Shown: positions 21,554 to 32,300 of the stretch, piece after piece | Position numbering within the stretch: the stretch's first letter is position 1 | How the letters are laid out: each line of letters starts with the position of its first letter | Source: a virus | Reading direction: 5' to 3' (one strand) | Length of the DNA stretch: 44,873 nt | Virus record (IMG/VR): IMGVR_UViG_3300034063_000843 | Coordinates: 1-44,873 of that record | Made by a program: the position numbers and the translations under genes | Notes under the pieces: generated by a model | The model's input: only the letters and a program-made list of their open reading frames with translations | Told to the model about the DNA's origin: nothing | The model's database searches: none

Positions 21554-22480
21554 ATGAGCACTGAAGTTTATACTATCAATGGAAAGCAAGTTTCAAAGGC
21601 TGAGTATGAAGCGTTTAGAAGTTCTATAGATTCAACAACATTGCCTAGTAGAACAGACAATGCAAGACAAGCCAGGCAACAAACAGCAGAAATTTTTACT
21701 CCAGAAATTGACATTTATGGAGCAGGAAGAAACTTGCCTCGTGAAGAAACTCCTGAAGTTGACTACGGTGCTAGACCGACTCCTGCAGGAGATCCTGGTG
21801 CTATGCCTAAAAAACAAAAAGGCGATCCTGTTGTCAATGTTTATGATGTGGGAGGAAAAAAATTAGGACAAGATCTTAGAGTTAAAATTTTAGTTCCTCC
21901 TAATTATTGGACAAAAATTACTTCAGGGCCAAATGGCGCATTGAGAACACTTAAAGGTGTAATTTTTCCATATACCCCTAGCATTCAGTTTGATTTAAAA
22001 GCAGACTATAGTTCGGCAACACCGCTGCACTCTAACTTTCAGATAAATTTTTATCAAAAATCTTCAATAGGAAATATTAGTGTTTCGGGAAAATTTACTG
22101 TAGAATCAAAAAACGATGCATTGGTATTGCTATCGACTATGCATCTTCTTAAATCCTTGACAAGGATGCGATCTGGAGGAAGGACAGGGGATCCTGACAG
22201 CGGTAGTCCTCCTCCAGTTTGTAGGCTCGTAGCACATGGAAAATTTATACTTGATAATGTGCCGGTAGCCATAGGTAGTGTTAGGATGGAACTGCCCGAT
22301 AGTGTTGATTATTTTACAATCGTCGATGATGAAATTTTTGGATCAACTTCAGTTCCTGTTGTCTCAACAATTTCTGTTACTTGTATACCTATGTACAGTA
22401 GAGCAGAAATGCAAGATTTCAGTGTTACAAAATATATTAACAATGAATCGAATTTTATATCTTCTAAAGGGTTTGTATAA
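21554..22480 (+). CDS. gp48: Baseplate tail-tube cap protein, gp48-like
   Basis: This 308-residue protein is counted from ATG at 21554, which has AAGGA 9 bases upstream; the frame is open further upstream without a good start. The N-terminal ~110 residues are polar and likely disordered. The core 'RTLKGVIFPYTPSIQFDLKA', 'HSNFQINFYQKSSIGNISVS' and 'KFILDNVPVAIGSVRMELPD' resembles the tube-cap/junction proteins of marine T4-like phages annotated gp48, with a tube-like beta fold. It would join the baseplate hub to the tail tube. It heads the rightward baseplate operon and overlaps gp53 by one base (TAATG). It could alternatively correspond to gp54. Confidence 0.65.
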   Translation: MSTEVYTINGKQVSKAEYEAFRSSIDSTTLPSRTDNARQARQQTAEIFTPEIDIYGAGRNLPREETPEVDYGARPTPAGDPGAMPKKQKGDPVVNVYDVGGKKLGQDLRVKILVPPNYWTKITSGPNGALRTLKGVIFPYTPSIQFDLKADYSSATPLHSNFQINFYQKSSIGNISVSGKFTVESKNDALVLLSTMHLLKSLTRMRSGGRTGDPDSGSPPPVCRLVAHGKFILDNVPVAIGSVRMELPDSVDYFTIVDDEIFGSTSVPVVSTISVTCIPMYSRAEMQDFSVTKYINNESNFISSKGFV

Positions 22481-22779
22481 TGGCATTGTATTCTAAAGAC
22501 AGTCCTTATTATTTGACATCTGTATCAAATGGTTATCTTGATACCTATGTTCCTAGAGATATACCTGCAGAAAAGGATGATATTTTATACACCATTACCT
22601 CGACATACGAAAATAGGCCAGATTTATTGGCTTACGATTTGTACAAAAATGAAAAGTTATGGTGGGTTTTTTCTGTAAGAAATAAAGCAAAAATTAAAGA
22701 TCCAATTTTTGATATGCGGGCAGGCACAAATATATATCTTCCTAAAATAACAACCATTCAACGAGTGTTAGGTATCTAA
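22480..22779 (+). CDS. gp53: Baseplate wedge protein gp53
   Basis: This 99-residue protein has the conserved core 'YENRPDLLAYDLYKNEKLWW' then 'VFSVRNKAKIKDPIFDMRAG' and 'TNIYLPK', characteristic of gp53 of marine T4-like phages (a LysM-like wedge component). It is half the length of T4 gp53 (196), which carries an extra domain. It starts within the stop codon of the preceding gene and ends 1 base before the next start, so the three genes are translationally linked. Confidence 0.92.
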   Translation: MALYSKDSPYYLTSVSNGYLDTYVPRDIPAEKDDILYTITSTYENRPDLLAYDLYKNEKLWWVFSVRNKAKIKDPIFDMRAGTNIYLPKITTIQRVLGI

Positions 22780-22780
22780 T

Positions 22781-25700
22781 ATGTCTTCCAGGATAGATGT
22801 TCAAAATAATGTATATGATTCTCCAGAAATTTCTAGAAATACTAATTCTGAAGAAAATCAATTTCAGGAACAAAACAAACAAGAAGTTGTTCAGTCCGGT
22901 GAAAAAAATATCCTTCACAATTATAGATCAGTTACATATAATTGGACATTGGCCGGATGTAAAAAAGAATTTCTTTCAAATCCACAACTATTAAGTGAAG
23001 GAGAATTAGATTTTGTAATTTTAAAATCTGGAGGTAAAGGTACCACAGGTCTTTCAACTAACGTTGCAGGTATCGAAAGAAAAGTTGGAGAAGAAAAGAT
23101 TACAGTAATGGAAGGAAATGAAGTTGTAGTTGCAGGAACTAAAGACATTACTGTGACAGATTATAGTGCATCATCTACAGTCGCAGGCTTTAATAAAGAC
23201 AGTCCTGGTCGATTTGACATGTTTATAGACAATGTAGAAATTCAATCAGTAGCATCATTTAGTAAACAGTCAAATGTATCAATGCCTACGTCAATCAAAT
23301 TTGAAATAATTGAACCATATAGTGTAAATGGATTTCTTGAAGCTCTTTATGTAACTTCTATTGCAACAGGATATACAAGTTATGTGCAAGCAAATTTTAT
23401 TTTAAAATTAGAATTTAAAGGTTATAAAGATGGCAACGAATTTTCAGATCCAGAAACAGTTCCAAAATCTACTCGATATTTTCCTATAACATTTTCAAAT
23501 ATTGAAGTTGATATTACTGAAAGAGGAACTCGTTATAGATGCGAGGCTGTGCCTGCAAACGAAAAACTTTTTGGTGAAGCAAATCAAATTAAGAAACCTC
23601 TCAAATCCGAAGGAAATACAGTTAAAGAAATTTTATATAATCTTATTAAAAATTTAAATTCGCAAACAGTTCAAATGTATAAAGATACAAATGCTGGACT
23701 AGATAGTACACAAATTGACGAATATTTTATTAAGTTTAAAATTTTTGATAATGAACAAGGATGGATAGATAGTGATGACAGTCCATTGGCAAAATCTATT
23801 TTTGTCAAAGTTATGAAAGAAAATGCGTTATATAAGATGGAAGATCCTGCCGAAACAACTCAGCCTACTGCTTATAAGGTAGAAGGTGCTCCGCAACAAA
23901 ATCCTCAACCTACTCCTCAGGATCAATCTAGAAATCCTGAAGGGTCAAAGTTAACTCCTACTAAATCAGTAATTCATATTAATGAAAACGCAAACGTTCA
24001 CGAAGTTATTGCGTCAGTTATAAGAGACAGTGAATATACAAAAAATTTAATTGCTTTCTTAGGAAAAGTTCCAAATATTCCAGACCAGTTTGGAATGGTT
24101 GATTATTTTACGGTTCGAATAGAAGTAACATTAAAAAACGGAATTAATAAAGTAACAAAAAAACCAGCACAAAATATTACATATGTTGTTTCACCATATA
24201 AGATTCATTATACAGAAATACCAAATTATTCAGATGCAATTATTAATGAATCTGAACTTAAAAAATTAAGTTTAAGAGAATATAATTACATATATACTGG
24301 TCAAAACTATGATGTTATAAATTTTAGATTAAATTTTAATACATTGTTTTTTGAAGCATTACCTGCTGCTATGGCTAATGATAAAAGGCCTAGTTCTCAA
24401 CTTGGATCTACTAGTGATGGTGGTAAAAAAATTGGAGCAGAATCACCGACTGTTGGAGATCAAAAACAATCGCAAGTTCCTCTTCCACCTAAAAAGATAG
24501 CAATTACTCCAGTTCAAGCATATGGAGGTAATGCAAGTCAGCCATTAGACGATCCATATTCTGTTATGGCGAGACATATGCATGAGGCTGTAGTTAATTC
24601 TAAAGCAAGTCTTGTTGATGGAAAATTAGAAATTTTAGGCGATCCATTATTTTTAATAACCGGCGGTATAGGCAATATAAATTTGGAACCAGAAAAAAGA
24701 GGTCTAAATAAAAATGGCGAAGCGAATCATCTTTACGGACAACTTTTAATAACAATTAATTTTAGAAATCCAATTGATATTTTACCTTTAGAAAACGGAG
24801 GTACTATGTTTTTTGATAAAAATAGAGTACCTTTTAGTGGATCATATCAAGTTACTGAAATTTTAAGTACTTTTAGAGAAGGTGTGTTTAAACAAACTTT
24901 AAGTGTTATTAGAGTACCTGGTCAAATATTAGATTATAGTGTAAAACCTACTGATCCAAAAACGCTGTTAGTTCAAACAAGTGATCCTGTTGATCAAGTT
25001 AGGGCTGATTCTTCAACTGCTAGGGGTGCTAGTTTTAGACCTAGTTCTGCAACGATAGCAGAACAACTTAGCCAAGGATCTTCTGCTACAACTGCCGCAG
25101 ATCAAATTCAAGAAGAGGCACCTCCTCCACCCCCTCCACCTCCCAGCGGTGGTCTTGGTGGTACTCCTGTTACTAATTTAACTAGATCCTATGGACTGGC
25201 AGGCAGACCTAGCGGATTATTTGCAGGATCATCTGTTATTGGACAACCTTTGCCAGTTGATGTCTCATCAAACATTAGATTAATGTCAAATAACATTCCT
25301 TCATCTGCAATCTTTCAAGGATCAAGAATGCAAAACAGTGTTACAGGACTTTATATTAATTCTAGACAGGCTAAAGATATAGTACCAGCAGTTTCAAGAA
25401 TTCCTCAACCTTCTATTAATCCTGGTGGTTTATTTGATCGAGCCAAGGGAGATATAGATTCTGCAGCAGCATTGGCAATTGCTACAAATGTTCTTACTGG
25501 AAATTTGCCTAAAGAAAGAGCTATAGGGTTATTAGCAACAGGAGTTATTAATTCTGCATTAAAATCTATTAAAAATCAATCTAATGTCGGTTCTGGAATT
25601 GGTGAGGGGGCAACTGTTTCTATAACAAACCCTGCTGATACTAGTTTGCCTGAAAATCAATTTTCAGGTACAGTAGAGCCTTTTAAGAAGTTAGGTAAAG

Positions 25701-26473
25701 ATACCTTAAATGCAGTTTCTGGAATGGCAAATGATGTTGGAAAGTTTGTTGGAAAAGTTGGAGATAAAATTAAATCTTTTGCCGGAGGTCCTGCAGATCC
25801 AGAAGCAGTTGCTGCCGGCGTAGGAATTAATCCTTCTTCTTTATCTGGTATTGATCCTAAATTACAAAGTAAAGTTTTAGGGCAAATAAAAGACCTATCA
25901 AAATCTATTCCCTCTGATGTTAATTTAGAACAAGCCGTGGATACAGGTTTAGCGTTTGATATATTGCCGTCGAGCAAGATTCCAAATATTCCTCCTACTG
26001 CGCCATATTCTGTTGCACCTAATCCTTTATCTGAGATTGACAAAAGTTATGCAAGATCTGTAGTTTCTAAAAAAGGAGTGCAAGGTCTTGCAGACTTATA
26101 TGGGTCTAGAAGTTTTAAAAATTTGTCAACGAATATTGTACCAGAAGATTTATTAAGTCAAGTTTCAAATAACCCTCAAAATTTTGAAATTAATCCTTAT
26201 AAAAATTTAATTTCGACTGAAAATAGAATTGATAGTACTATTATTAAAGATAAGTATGAAACTTCGTCAAAATTAATTTCGAATCAAATAGGAAGTAAAT
26301 CTGTAAAAGATAAAAGTATATTAGGATCAGTTGGGTCTAAATTTGGAAGTAATGCATCTTCTCCAAGTCCACTTGATCGACTGTTTAATAAATTAAATGA
26401 TCCCAATGCGCCTCCTTATACAGGTGATGATCCAATAATTAGAAAAAGATTAGGACTACCACCGTTAGAATAA
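22781..26473 (+). CDS. Large baseplate structural protein, probable hub component
   Basis: This 1230-residue protein lies between gp53 and the gp5 spike. N-terminal third: 'NYRSVTYNWTLAGCKKEFLS' and 'VEIQSVASFSKQSNVSMPTS', then 'IKFEIIEPYSVNGFLEALYV', a beta-rich region compatible with a gp27-like hub. The middle region (about 540-750) includes 'INFRNPIDILPLENGGTMFF' and 'SGSYQVTEILSTFREGVFKQ' plus 'TLSVIRVPGQ', typical of hub/spike-adaptor proteins. A poly-Pro linker follows (about residue 781) and the C-terminal ~430 residues are Ser/Asn/Gly-rich. T4 gp27 is only 391 residues. No separate gp27 is seen, so this protein may supply that role. Function is inferred from position. Confidence 0.6.
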   Translation: MSSRIDVQNNVYDSPEISRNTNSEENQFQEQNKQEVVQSGEKNILHNYRSVTYNWTLAGCKKEFLSNPQLLSEGELDFVILKSGGKGTTGLSTNVAGIERKVGEEKITVMEGNEVVVAGTKDITVTDYSASSTVAGFNKDSPGRFDMFIDNVEIQSVASFSKQSNVSMPTSIKFEIIEPYSVNGFLEALYVTSIATGYTSYVQANFILKLEFKGYKDGNEFSDPETVPKSTRYFPITFSNIEVDITERGTRYRCEAVPANEKLFGEANQIKKPLKSEGNTVKEILYNLIKNLNSQTVQMYKDTNAGLDSTQIDEYFIKFKIFDNEQGWIDSDDSPLAKSIFVKVMKENALYKMEDPAETTQPTAYKVEGAPQQNPQPTPQDQSRNPEGSKLTPTKSVIHINENANVHEVIASVIRDSEYTKNLIAFLGKVPNIPDQFGMVDYFTVRIEVTLKNGINKVTKKPAQNITYVVSPYKIHYTEIPNYSDAIINESELKKLSLREYNYIYTGQNYDVINFRLNFNTLFFEALPAAMANDKRPSSQLGSTSDGGKKIGAESPTVGDQKQSQVPLPPKKIAITPVQAYGGNASQPLDDPYSVMARHMHEAVVNSKASLVDGKLEILGDPLFLITGGIGNINLEPEKRGLNKNGEANHLYGQLLITINFRNPIDILPLENGGTMFFDKNRVPFSGSYQVTEILSTFREGVFKQTLSVIRVPGQILDYSVKPTDPKTLLVQTSDPVDQVRADSSTARGASFRPSSATIAEQLSQGSSATTAADQIQEEAPPPPPPPPSGGLGGTPVTNLTRSYGLAGRPSGLFAGSSVIGQPLPVDVSSNIRLMSNNIPSSAIFQGSRMQNSVTGLYINSRQAKDIVPAVSRIPQPSINPGGLFDRAKGDIDSAAALAIATNVLTGNLPKERAIGLLATGVINSALKSIKNQSNVGSGIGEGATVSITNPADTSLPENQFSGTVEPFKKLGKDTLNAVSGMANDVGKFVGKVGDKIKSFAGGPADPEAVAAGVGINPSSLSGIDPKLQSKVLGQIKDLSKSIPSDVNLEQAVDTGLAFDILPSSKIPNIPPTAPYSVAPNPLSEIDKSYARSVVSKKGVQGLADLYGSRSFKNLSTNIVPEDLLSQVSNNPQNFEINPYKNLISTENRIDSTIIKDKYETSSKLISNQIGSKSVKDKSILGSVGSKFGSNASSPSPLDRLFNKLNDPNAPPYTGDDPIIRKRLGLPPLE

Positions 26474-26485
26474 TGGAAGAATAAT

Positions 26486-28810
26486 ATGGCAAATTTTGAA
26501 AAAAGACGCTCGGCAAAATTAGGGTCGCCCGGCCCTTTTTTAGCAGAGGTTAGAAATCACCTAGATCCCACTTATATGGGAAGTTTAGAAGTTGCACTAT
26601 TTAAAGGTGTAGCACCAGATTTTGATCTTCAAGCAGAAACATATATTGTTAGATATTTAAGTCCATTTGCAGGAAATACAAGCATAAAATACGAAGGCAC
26701 TAACAGTTCTGATTTTAACGATGTTCAAAAAAGTTACGGATGGTGGGCAGTACCTCCGGACATTGGATCAACAGTTATGGTTGTGTTTATTGACGGGGAT
26801 CCTAATCAGGGATATTGGTTTGGTTGTGTTTCTGACATGTTTCAAAATCACATGATTCCTGGAATTGCAGCATCAAAACAATCTGCTATTACGGACGAGC
26901 AACGAAGAAAATACGGTACAGATTTGTTACCAGTTGCTGAATTTCATAAATCTTCTCGAAAGTTTTCTTTAAGTGTTGACAAATTTACCAAACCTGTTCA
27001 TCCTTTTGCTGATAGGCTATTGCAACAAGGTTTATTACTAGATACTACAAGAGGTGTTACGTCTAGTTCTGCAAGAAGAGAAATACCTAGCGGAGTATTC
27101 GGAATATCTACACCAGGGCCCATTGATGATAGCCCCGGTGCAAAACGTGGAGAAATTGGATATCAATCTAAAGCAAGGATACCTGTAAGCAGATTGGGTG
27201 GTACAACTTTTGTAATGGATGACGGGGATGTTAATGGTCAAAATGAATTAGTAAGATTAAGAACACGCACCGGGCATCAAATATTAATGCATAATAGTCA
27301 AGATTTAATCTACATTGCTAACAGTAAAGGTACAGCATGGATTGAATTAACTAGTAACGGTAAGATTGATATTTTTGCTCAGGATAGTGTTAGTATTCAT
27401 ACTGAAAATGATTTTAATTTTAGAGCAGATAGAGATATAAATTTAGAAGCAGGTCGCAACATACACATTAGGGCCGATGGAAACATGGAAACAAATATTG
27501 TCGGCCATTATTTTTTAAATGTTGATAAAGATGCCAAAATTTCTGTTACGAAAACTTATGATAAAACGATTGGGGGAGTGGCTAAAGTTTCGGTTGCTAA
27601 TTCGTTTAATTTAAATGTCGCCGGTGATATTAAAGAAACAGCGGGCGCAAGTTTTAATATAGGAGCAGAATCAAATATCAACATAGGAACTGCTGCAACA
27701 CTAAATTTAGGCGCCAACGGACAAATTATAGCAAGCGGGTCAGTAATTCATTTGAATGGCCCTGCTGCTGCCGCACCTAGCAGTGCAGAAAATGCAGCAA
27801 TTCCTCCAGATTTGCCTTTATTCACTTTACCTAATAGAAAAGCAAACTCTGGTTGGTCAAACGGAGAATTTTATAAAGCACCAGATATTAAAAGTATTAT
27901 GCAGAGGGTTCCAACACACGAACCGTGGGATCAACACGAAAACATTAATCCTCCAAAAGTAGAACCGCCCAAAACAGATGTAACATTGGCAGATAGAACA
28001 GCCGACGGAATCCCTCCAAATCCTGCTTCTGCTGCTGCTCGAGCATCGGGACAAGTAAGTCAAAATACACCGCCAGTTGAACCAACAAACCCTCCAGTAG
28101 TTGTTCCGGGAACTTGTACAATTGAATATGCTAGAGCAATTAACAAAGGAACATCTGGGTTTGGGATAGATGCTTTAAAAACTGCCGCAGAAAAATATGG
28201 GTTAAAAAGTCCTTATGCAGTCGCTTCGTTATTGGGGATTTGCGGAGGAGAAACATTATGGGAAGTAAAAGAAGAAAATTTTAATTATACTGCTAATCGA
28301 TTGTTACAAGTGTTTCCTAGTATATTTAAAGGAGATCGAAGCCTTGCAGAAAAGTATGCAGGAAATCCTAATAATAGTTTACCTGAATTTTTATATGGGT
28401 ATCAAGGCGCAAAAGGTAGAGAATTAGGAAATAAAGAACCTGGTGACGGAACAAAATTTATTGGCCGAGGCTATATACAAATAACCGGTCGAGCCAACTA
28501 TGAAAAATATGGAAAATTAATGAAATGGGATTTAGTTAAAAATCCTAAACTATTAAACAGACCAGATCTTGCAGCGGAATCCGCAGTTATATATCTACTA
28601 GACAGAGTTAAATTAGATCAAACTAATCCTGGTTATTTTGAAGCCGCTTGCAAGGCTGTTGGAAATAATACTGCTGATATTAAAGCAAAGAAAAAAGGTT
28701 TTTATGAATGCTTTTTAGGTCAGTTGCAAGGACAACTTTTAGGAACAGGCTCTGGTGGAATTGTAACAGATGGTCAGGGAAATCCTATAAGAACCGGGTC
28801 TGGAGGTTAA
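26486..28810 (+). CDS. gp5: Baseplate central spike gp5 with C-terminal GH19 lysozyme domain
   Basis: This 774-residue protein has three parts. Residues 15-130: gp5-type OB fold ('GPFLAEVRNHLDPTYMGSLE' to 'DGDPNQGYWFGCV'). Residues 240-425: VgrG/gp5-type triple-stranded beta-helix ('LRTRTGHQILMHNSQDLIYI', then 'DRDINLEAGRNIHIRADGNM' and 'NIGAESNINIGTAATLNLGA'). After a Pro/Ala linker, residues 545-750 are a GH19 chitinase/lysozyme-like domain with 'GICGGETLW' (candidate catalytic Glu589) and 'FIGRGYIQITGRANYEKYG'. It would pierce the outer membrane and cut peptidoglycan. In T4 the lysozyme (GH24 type) lies between the OB fold and the helix; here it is C-terminal and of another family. Confidence 0.9.
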   Translation: MANFEKRRSAKLGSPGPFLAEVRNHLDPTYMGSLEVALFKGVAPDFDLQAETYIVRYLSPFAGNTSIKYEGTNSSDFNDVQKSYGWWAVPPDIGSTVMVVFIDGDPNQGYWFGCVSDMFQNHMIPGIAASKQSAITDEQRRKYGTDLLPVAEFHKSSRKFSLSVDKFTKPVHPFADRLLQQGLLLDTTRGVTSSSARREIPSGVFGISTPGPIDDSPGAKRGEIGYQSKARIPVSRLGGTTFVMDDGDVNGQNELVRLRTRTGHQILMHNSQDLIYIANSKGTAWIELTSNGKIDIFAQDSVSIHTENDFNFRADRDINLEAGRNIHIRADGNMETNIVGHYFLNVDKDAKISVTKTYDKTIGGVAKVSVANSFNLNVAGDIKETAGASFNIGAESNINIGTAATLNLGANGQIIASGSVIHLNGPAAAAPSSAENAAIPPDLPLFTLPNRKANSGWSNGEFYKAPDIKSIMQRVPTHEPWDQHENINPPKVEPPKTDVTLADRTADGIPPNPASAAARASGQVSQNTPPVEPTNPPVVVPGTCTIEYARAINKGTSGFGIDALKTAAEKYGLKSPYAVASLLGICGGETLWEVKEENFNYTANRLLQVFPSIFKGDRSLAEKYAGNPNNSLPEFLYGYQGAKGRELGNKEPGDGTKFIGRGYIQITGRANYEKYGKLMKWDLVKNPKLLNRPDLAAESAVIYLLDRVKLDQTNPGYFEAACKAVGNNTADIKAKKKGFYECFLGQLQGQLLGTGSGGIVTDGQGNPIRTGSGG

Positions 28811-28818
28811 AATAAATA
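28811..28818 (+). promoter_or_regulatory. AATAAATA word before gp25
   Basis: The octamer directly follows the gp5 stop codon but ends only 5 bases before the gp25 ATG. Transcription would start inside gp25, so it can serve at most downstream genes or be chance in AT-rich DNA. Confidence 0.15.
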
Positions 28819-28823
28819 TTATT

Positions 28824-29261
28824 ATGCCTTACAAAACTATTGAAATTAATGTTTCTAATTACAGAGAAACTCATACTAATAAATTAAGCCAATTTTATAA
28901 AGGGTTTAGTACAGTTAACCCATTAAACTTTGGATCAAAATTGTATGATTATGATCTTATCAAACAAAATATTTTAAATCATTTTAATACTAGAAAAGGT
29001 AGTAGGGTGATGAATCCTCAGTTTGGAACAATAATTTGGGATTTATTAATGGAACCTTTAACTGAAGAAACAAGAGAATTGTTAACTAATGATATAAAAA
29101 CAATTTGTACTTTTGATCCTAGAACATATCCTACACAGATTGATATAAGAGAATACGAACAGGGATTTTTATTAGAAATTACTTTGAATTTAACTGAGAC
29201 AAATCAAAGTACGCAATTGAGGTTAATGTTTGATCAAAAACTTGGCCTTCTTGCAGAATAA
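28824..29261 (+). CDS. gp25: Baseplate wedge protein gp25 (lysozyme-like fold)
   Basis: This 145-residue protein (T4: 132) has the gp25 family pattern 'SKLYDYDLIKQNILNHFNTR', then 'KGSRVMNPQFGTIIWDLLME' and 'PLTEETRELLTNDI', including the conserved 'F.....L.EP' core (here 'WDLLMEPL'). It belongs to the sheath-initiator family shared by contractile tails and type VI secretion (TssE). In the wedge it binds gp6 and gp53 and nucleates the sheath. It lies between gp5 and gp6 in the conserved order. Confidence 0.95.
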   Translation: MPYKTIEINVSNYRETHTNKLSQFYKGFSTVNPLNFGSKLYDYDLIKQNILNHFNTRKGSRVMNPQFGTIIWDLLMEPLTEETRELLTNDIKTICTFDPRTYPTQIDIREYEQGFLLEITLNLTETNQSTQLRLMFDQKLGLLAE

Positions 29262-29281
29262 AGTATGCAGTTTATTTTAAA

Positions 29282-29289
29282 AATAAATA
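29282..29289 (+). promoter_or_regulatory. Possible late promoter before gp6
   Basis: AATAAATA ends 18 bases before the gp6 ATG, in a 46-base gap that is otherwise featureless. Same word and spacing as before the fibre gene at the left end. Confidence 0.4.
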
Positions 29290-29307
29290 TGGTATCGAGT
29301 TAAAATT

Positions 29308-32300
29308 ATGATTCCATCTACAAATACAAAATTATTAGTGGCAGAAGATTGGAAAAAAGTATACCAATCTTTTAAAAATGCCGATTTTAAAAGTTATGAT
29401 TTTGAAACCCTTAAAAGGGTAATGATTTCTTATCTTCGTGAAAATTATCCTGAAGAATTTAATGACTTCATTGACAGTAGTGAATACATTGCGTTAATTG
29501 ATTTAATTGCGTACCTTGGCCAAAATTTAAGTTTTAGAATTGACTTAAATGCTAGAGAAAACTTTTTAGAAACTGCTGAACGTCGTGAGAGTATTTTAAG
29601 ATTAGCACAGTTAATTAGTTATAATCCTGCAAGAAATGTTCCAGCAAACGGATTTTTAAAAGTTACTGCTATTTCTACTACAGATAATGTTTTTGATGCA
29701 AACGGTGTAAATTTAGCAAACACAGTTATTGCGTGGAACGATCCAACAAATCAAGATTGGTATCAGCAATTTGTCAACATAATGAATTCTGCAATGACTA
29801 CAGCGTTTGGCAATCCAGTTGATAGAGATACAATATCTGGAGCGTTAACAGAAAGGTATGTAGTTAACAGTTCTAATAATGATGTGCCTATTTTTAATTT
29901 TTCAAAAGTTATTAATGGGGTGTCAATGAATTTTGAAATTGTTCCTTGTACTTTTACAGGAGAATCGTACATTTATGAAGATTCGCCAGCACCTGGAAAA
30001 TCATTTAGTTTAATTTATAAAAATGACAATCAAGGCTCGGCTAGTCCAAATACAGGATTTTTAGTTCATTTTAGACAAGGAACATTAAGTTTGGCGAACT
30101 TTAGTTTAGATAATCCGGTACCTAATGAAATTGTTGGCGTTAATACTCCTAATATTAATAATTCTGATGTTTGGTTATGGCAATTAGACAAAAACGGAAA
30201 TTATAGTACATTATGGACTCAAGTCCCGGCATTACTAGGAAATAACGTAATTTATAATAGTTTAAATCAAAGTTTGAGATCTATATATGCTGTATCAACT
30301 AGAAATGATGATCAAATTGATTTAAATTTTGCTGATGGCGTTTTTGGAGATTTACCTAAAGGAGATTTTCGATTATTTTACAGACAGAGCAATGGTTTAA
30401 GTTATATAATTAAACCAGAGCAGATGTCTGGAGTAGTTATTACTATTCCATATTTTAATTCATTTGGTCAGTCTCAAGAATTGCAACTAACGCTAAGTCT
30501 TGAATATACGGTAAGCAATAGTGCTGGCCCAGAATCAAATGCTAGTATACAGTTAAAAGCACCTCAACTTTATTACACACAAAATAGAATGATTACTGGA
30601 GAAGATTATAACATTTCTCCATTAAATGCCGGGTCTGATATTTTAAAAGTTAAAAGTATTAATAGAATTTCTAGTGGATTAAGCAAATATTTTGATATTT
30701 CTGATGTAACAGGAAAGTATAGTCAAACAAACATTTTTGCAGATGACGGGATTTTGTATAAAGAAGAAATAGAAGAATTTTTTGAATTTGATTTTGCCAG
30801 CCGATCTCAAATACTTTCTGTAATTAAAAATCAATTAGCGCCTATTGTTAATAGTTCAAAATTAAAAAATTTTTATTTAGACAAGTATTCTAAAATTGAT
30901 TTAGCATATTTAGGTATAAGATGGACCGAAGTTAACAAAATTCCTAACGAAAGTAGAGGATATTTTAATTTAGGATCTCAAGTTTTTTCAGTTGGAACAT
31001 TTTCTATATCTAATTTAAAATATATAACTCCAGGTGCTTTAGTAAAATTCATTGCTCCTACCGGCAAGTATTTTGACGATAACAACAACATTAAGACTAT
31101 TCCAACATCAAATATTATTCCATCTGGTGGAAAAATATATTTTTGGTCGATGGTAAAACAGGTAGTATTAGATGGTTCAAACGGTGGGCTTGGTGCGCTC
31201 GACGACGGCACTGGTCCTATAATTTTTTCAACAAAAATTCCCGGTGACGGTACAAATTCAAATAGTGCTATTCCTACAGAAGTTATACCCAAGTATAACA
31301 ATTTGCTGTCTTTTGGTTTAGAAAATGAAATTTCTAATTTTTGTTTAGGACAAAGAAATTTTGGTTTAACAATTGATTCTGTTTCGAGGGAATGGCAATT
31401 TATTTTAAATTCTAATTTAAATCTTCAAGATGCATTTTCGTTAGCAAATCAAAATAATATCGAAGATATAGGATTAGATTCAAGTTGGATAATTTCATTT
31501 GTATGGACTGGTAAAAAATATAAAGTAACTTATAGAACTTTAAATTTTGTTTTTGAAAGTAATCAAAAAACAGCATTTTTTGTTGACAACTCTTCTGTGA
31601 ATTACAATTTTAATGATAATACAGTTTTAAAAGATAAAATTAATGTATTATCGGTAAATTCAGTTCCAACAGGTATACCAAAATGGTTTGGAGGCCCTAC
31701 AAATCCTTCTAATACTATTGGACAGGATGGGTCTTATTATTTGAACACTACTAATGGAACTATATTTCAAAAAATGTCAGGAGTTTGGGTACAAAGTTCA
31801 AATATTACTGGAGAATTAGGTAATGATTTTCTATGGCAAATTGAAAGTCCTACAATAGAAAAAGATGGCTATGTAAATCCTAGAAAAGTTAAAATAAATT
31901 TTTATGATTTTAACACGCTAGGTCAAATTGAAGATCCTGATTCTTTTGATAAAATTGTCGGCGATAATAAATTTGTTTATTTTAAATTAGATTCTGATGG
32001 CATTTATAGATTAACTACAGATGTAAGAGATGCTATTGAATCAGAAGATAATTGGAATAGTTATCTTTTGAATCCAATTAACCAACCGATTAATAATGGA
32101 GATTTATTTTATTTTTATAATCCAAACGAGAATGTGGTAAAAAAGTGGTCTACAGAAACTTCAACTTTGATATTTGACGAAAACTATATAGGAAGATCAG
32201 GAAGGGCTGATTTAAAGTTTCAATATACACACAATAGTGGAAACAATAGAAGAATAGATCCGAGTAAATCAAATATTATTGATATATATCTTTTAACAGT

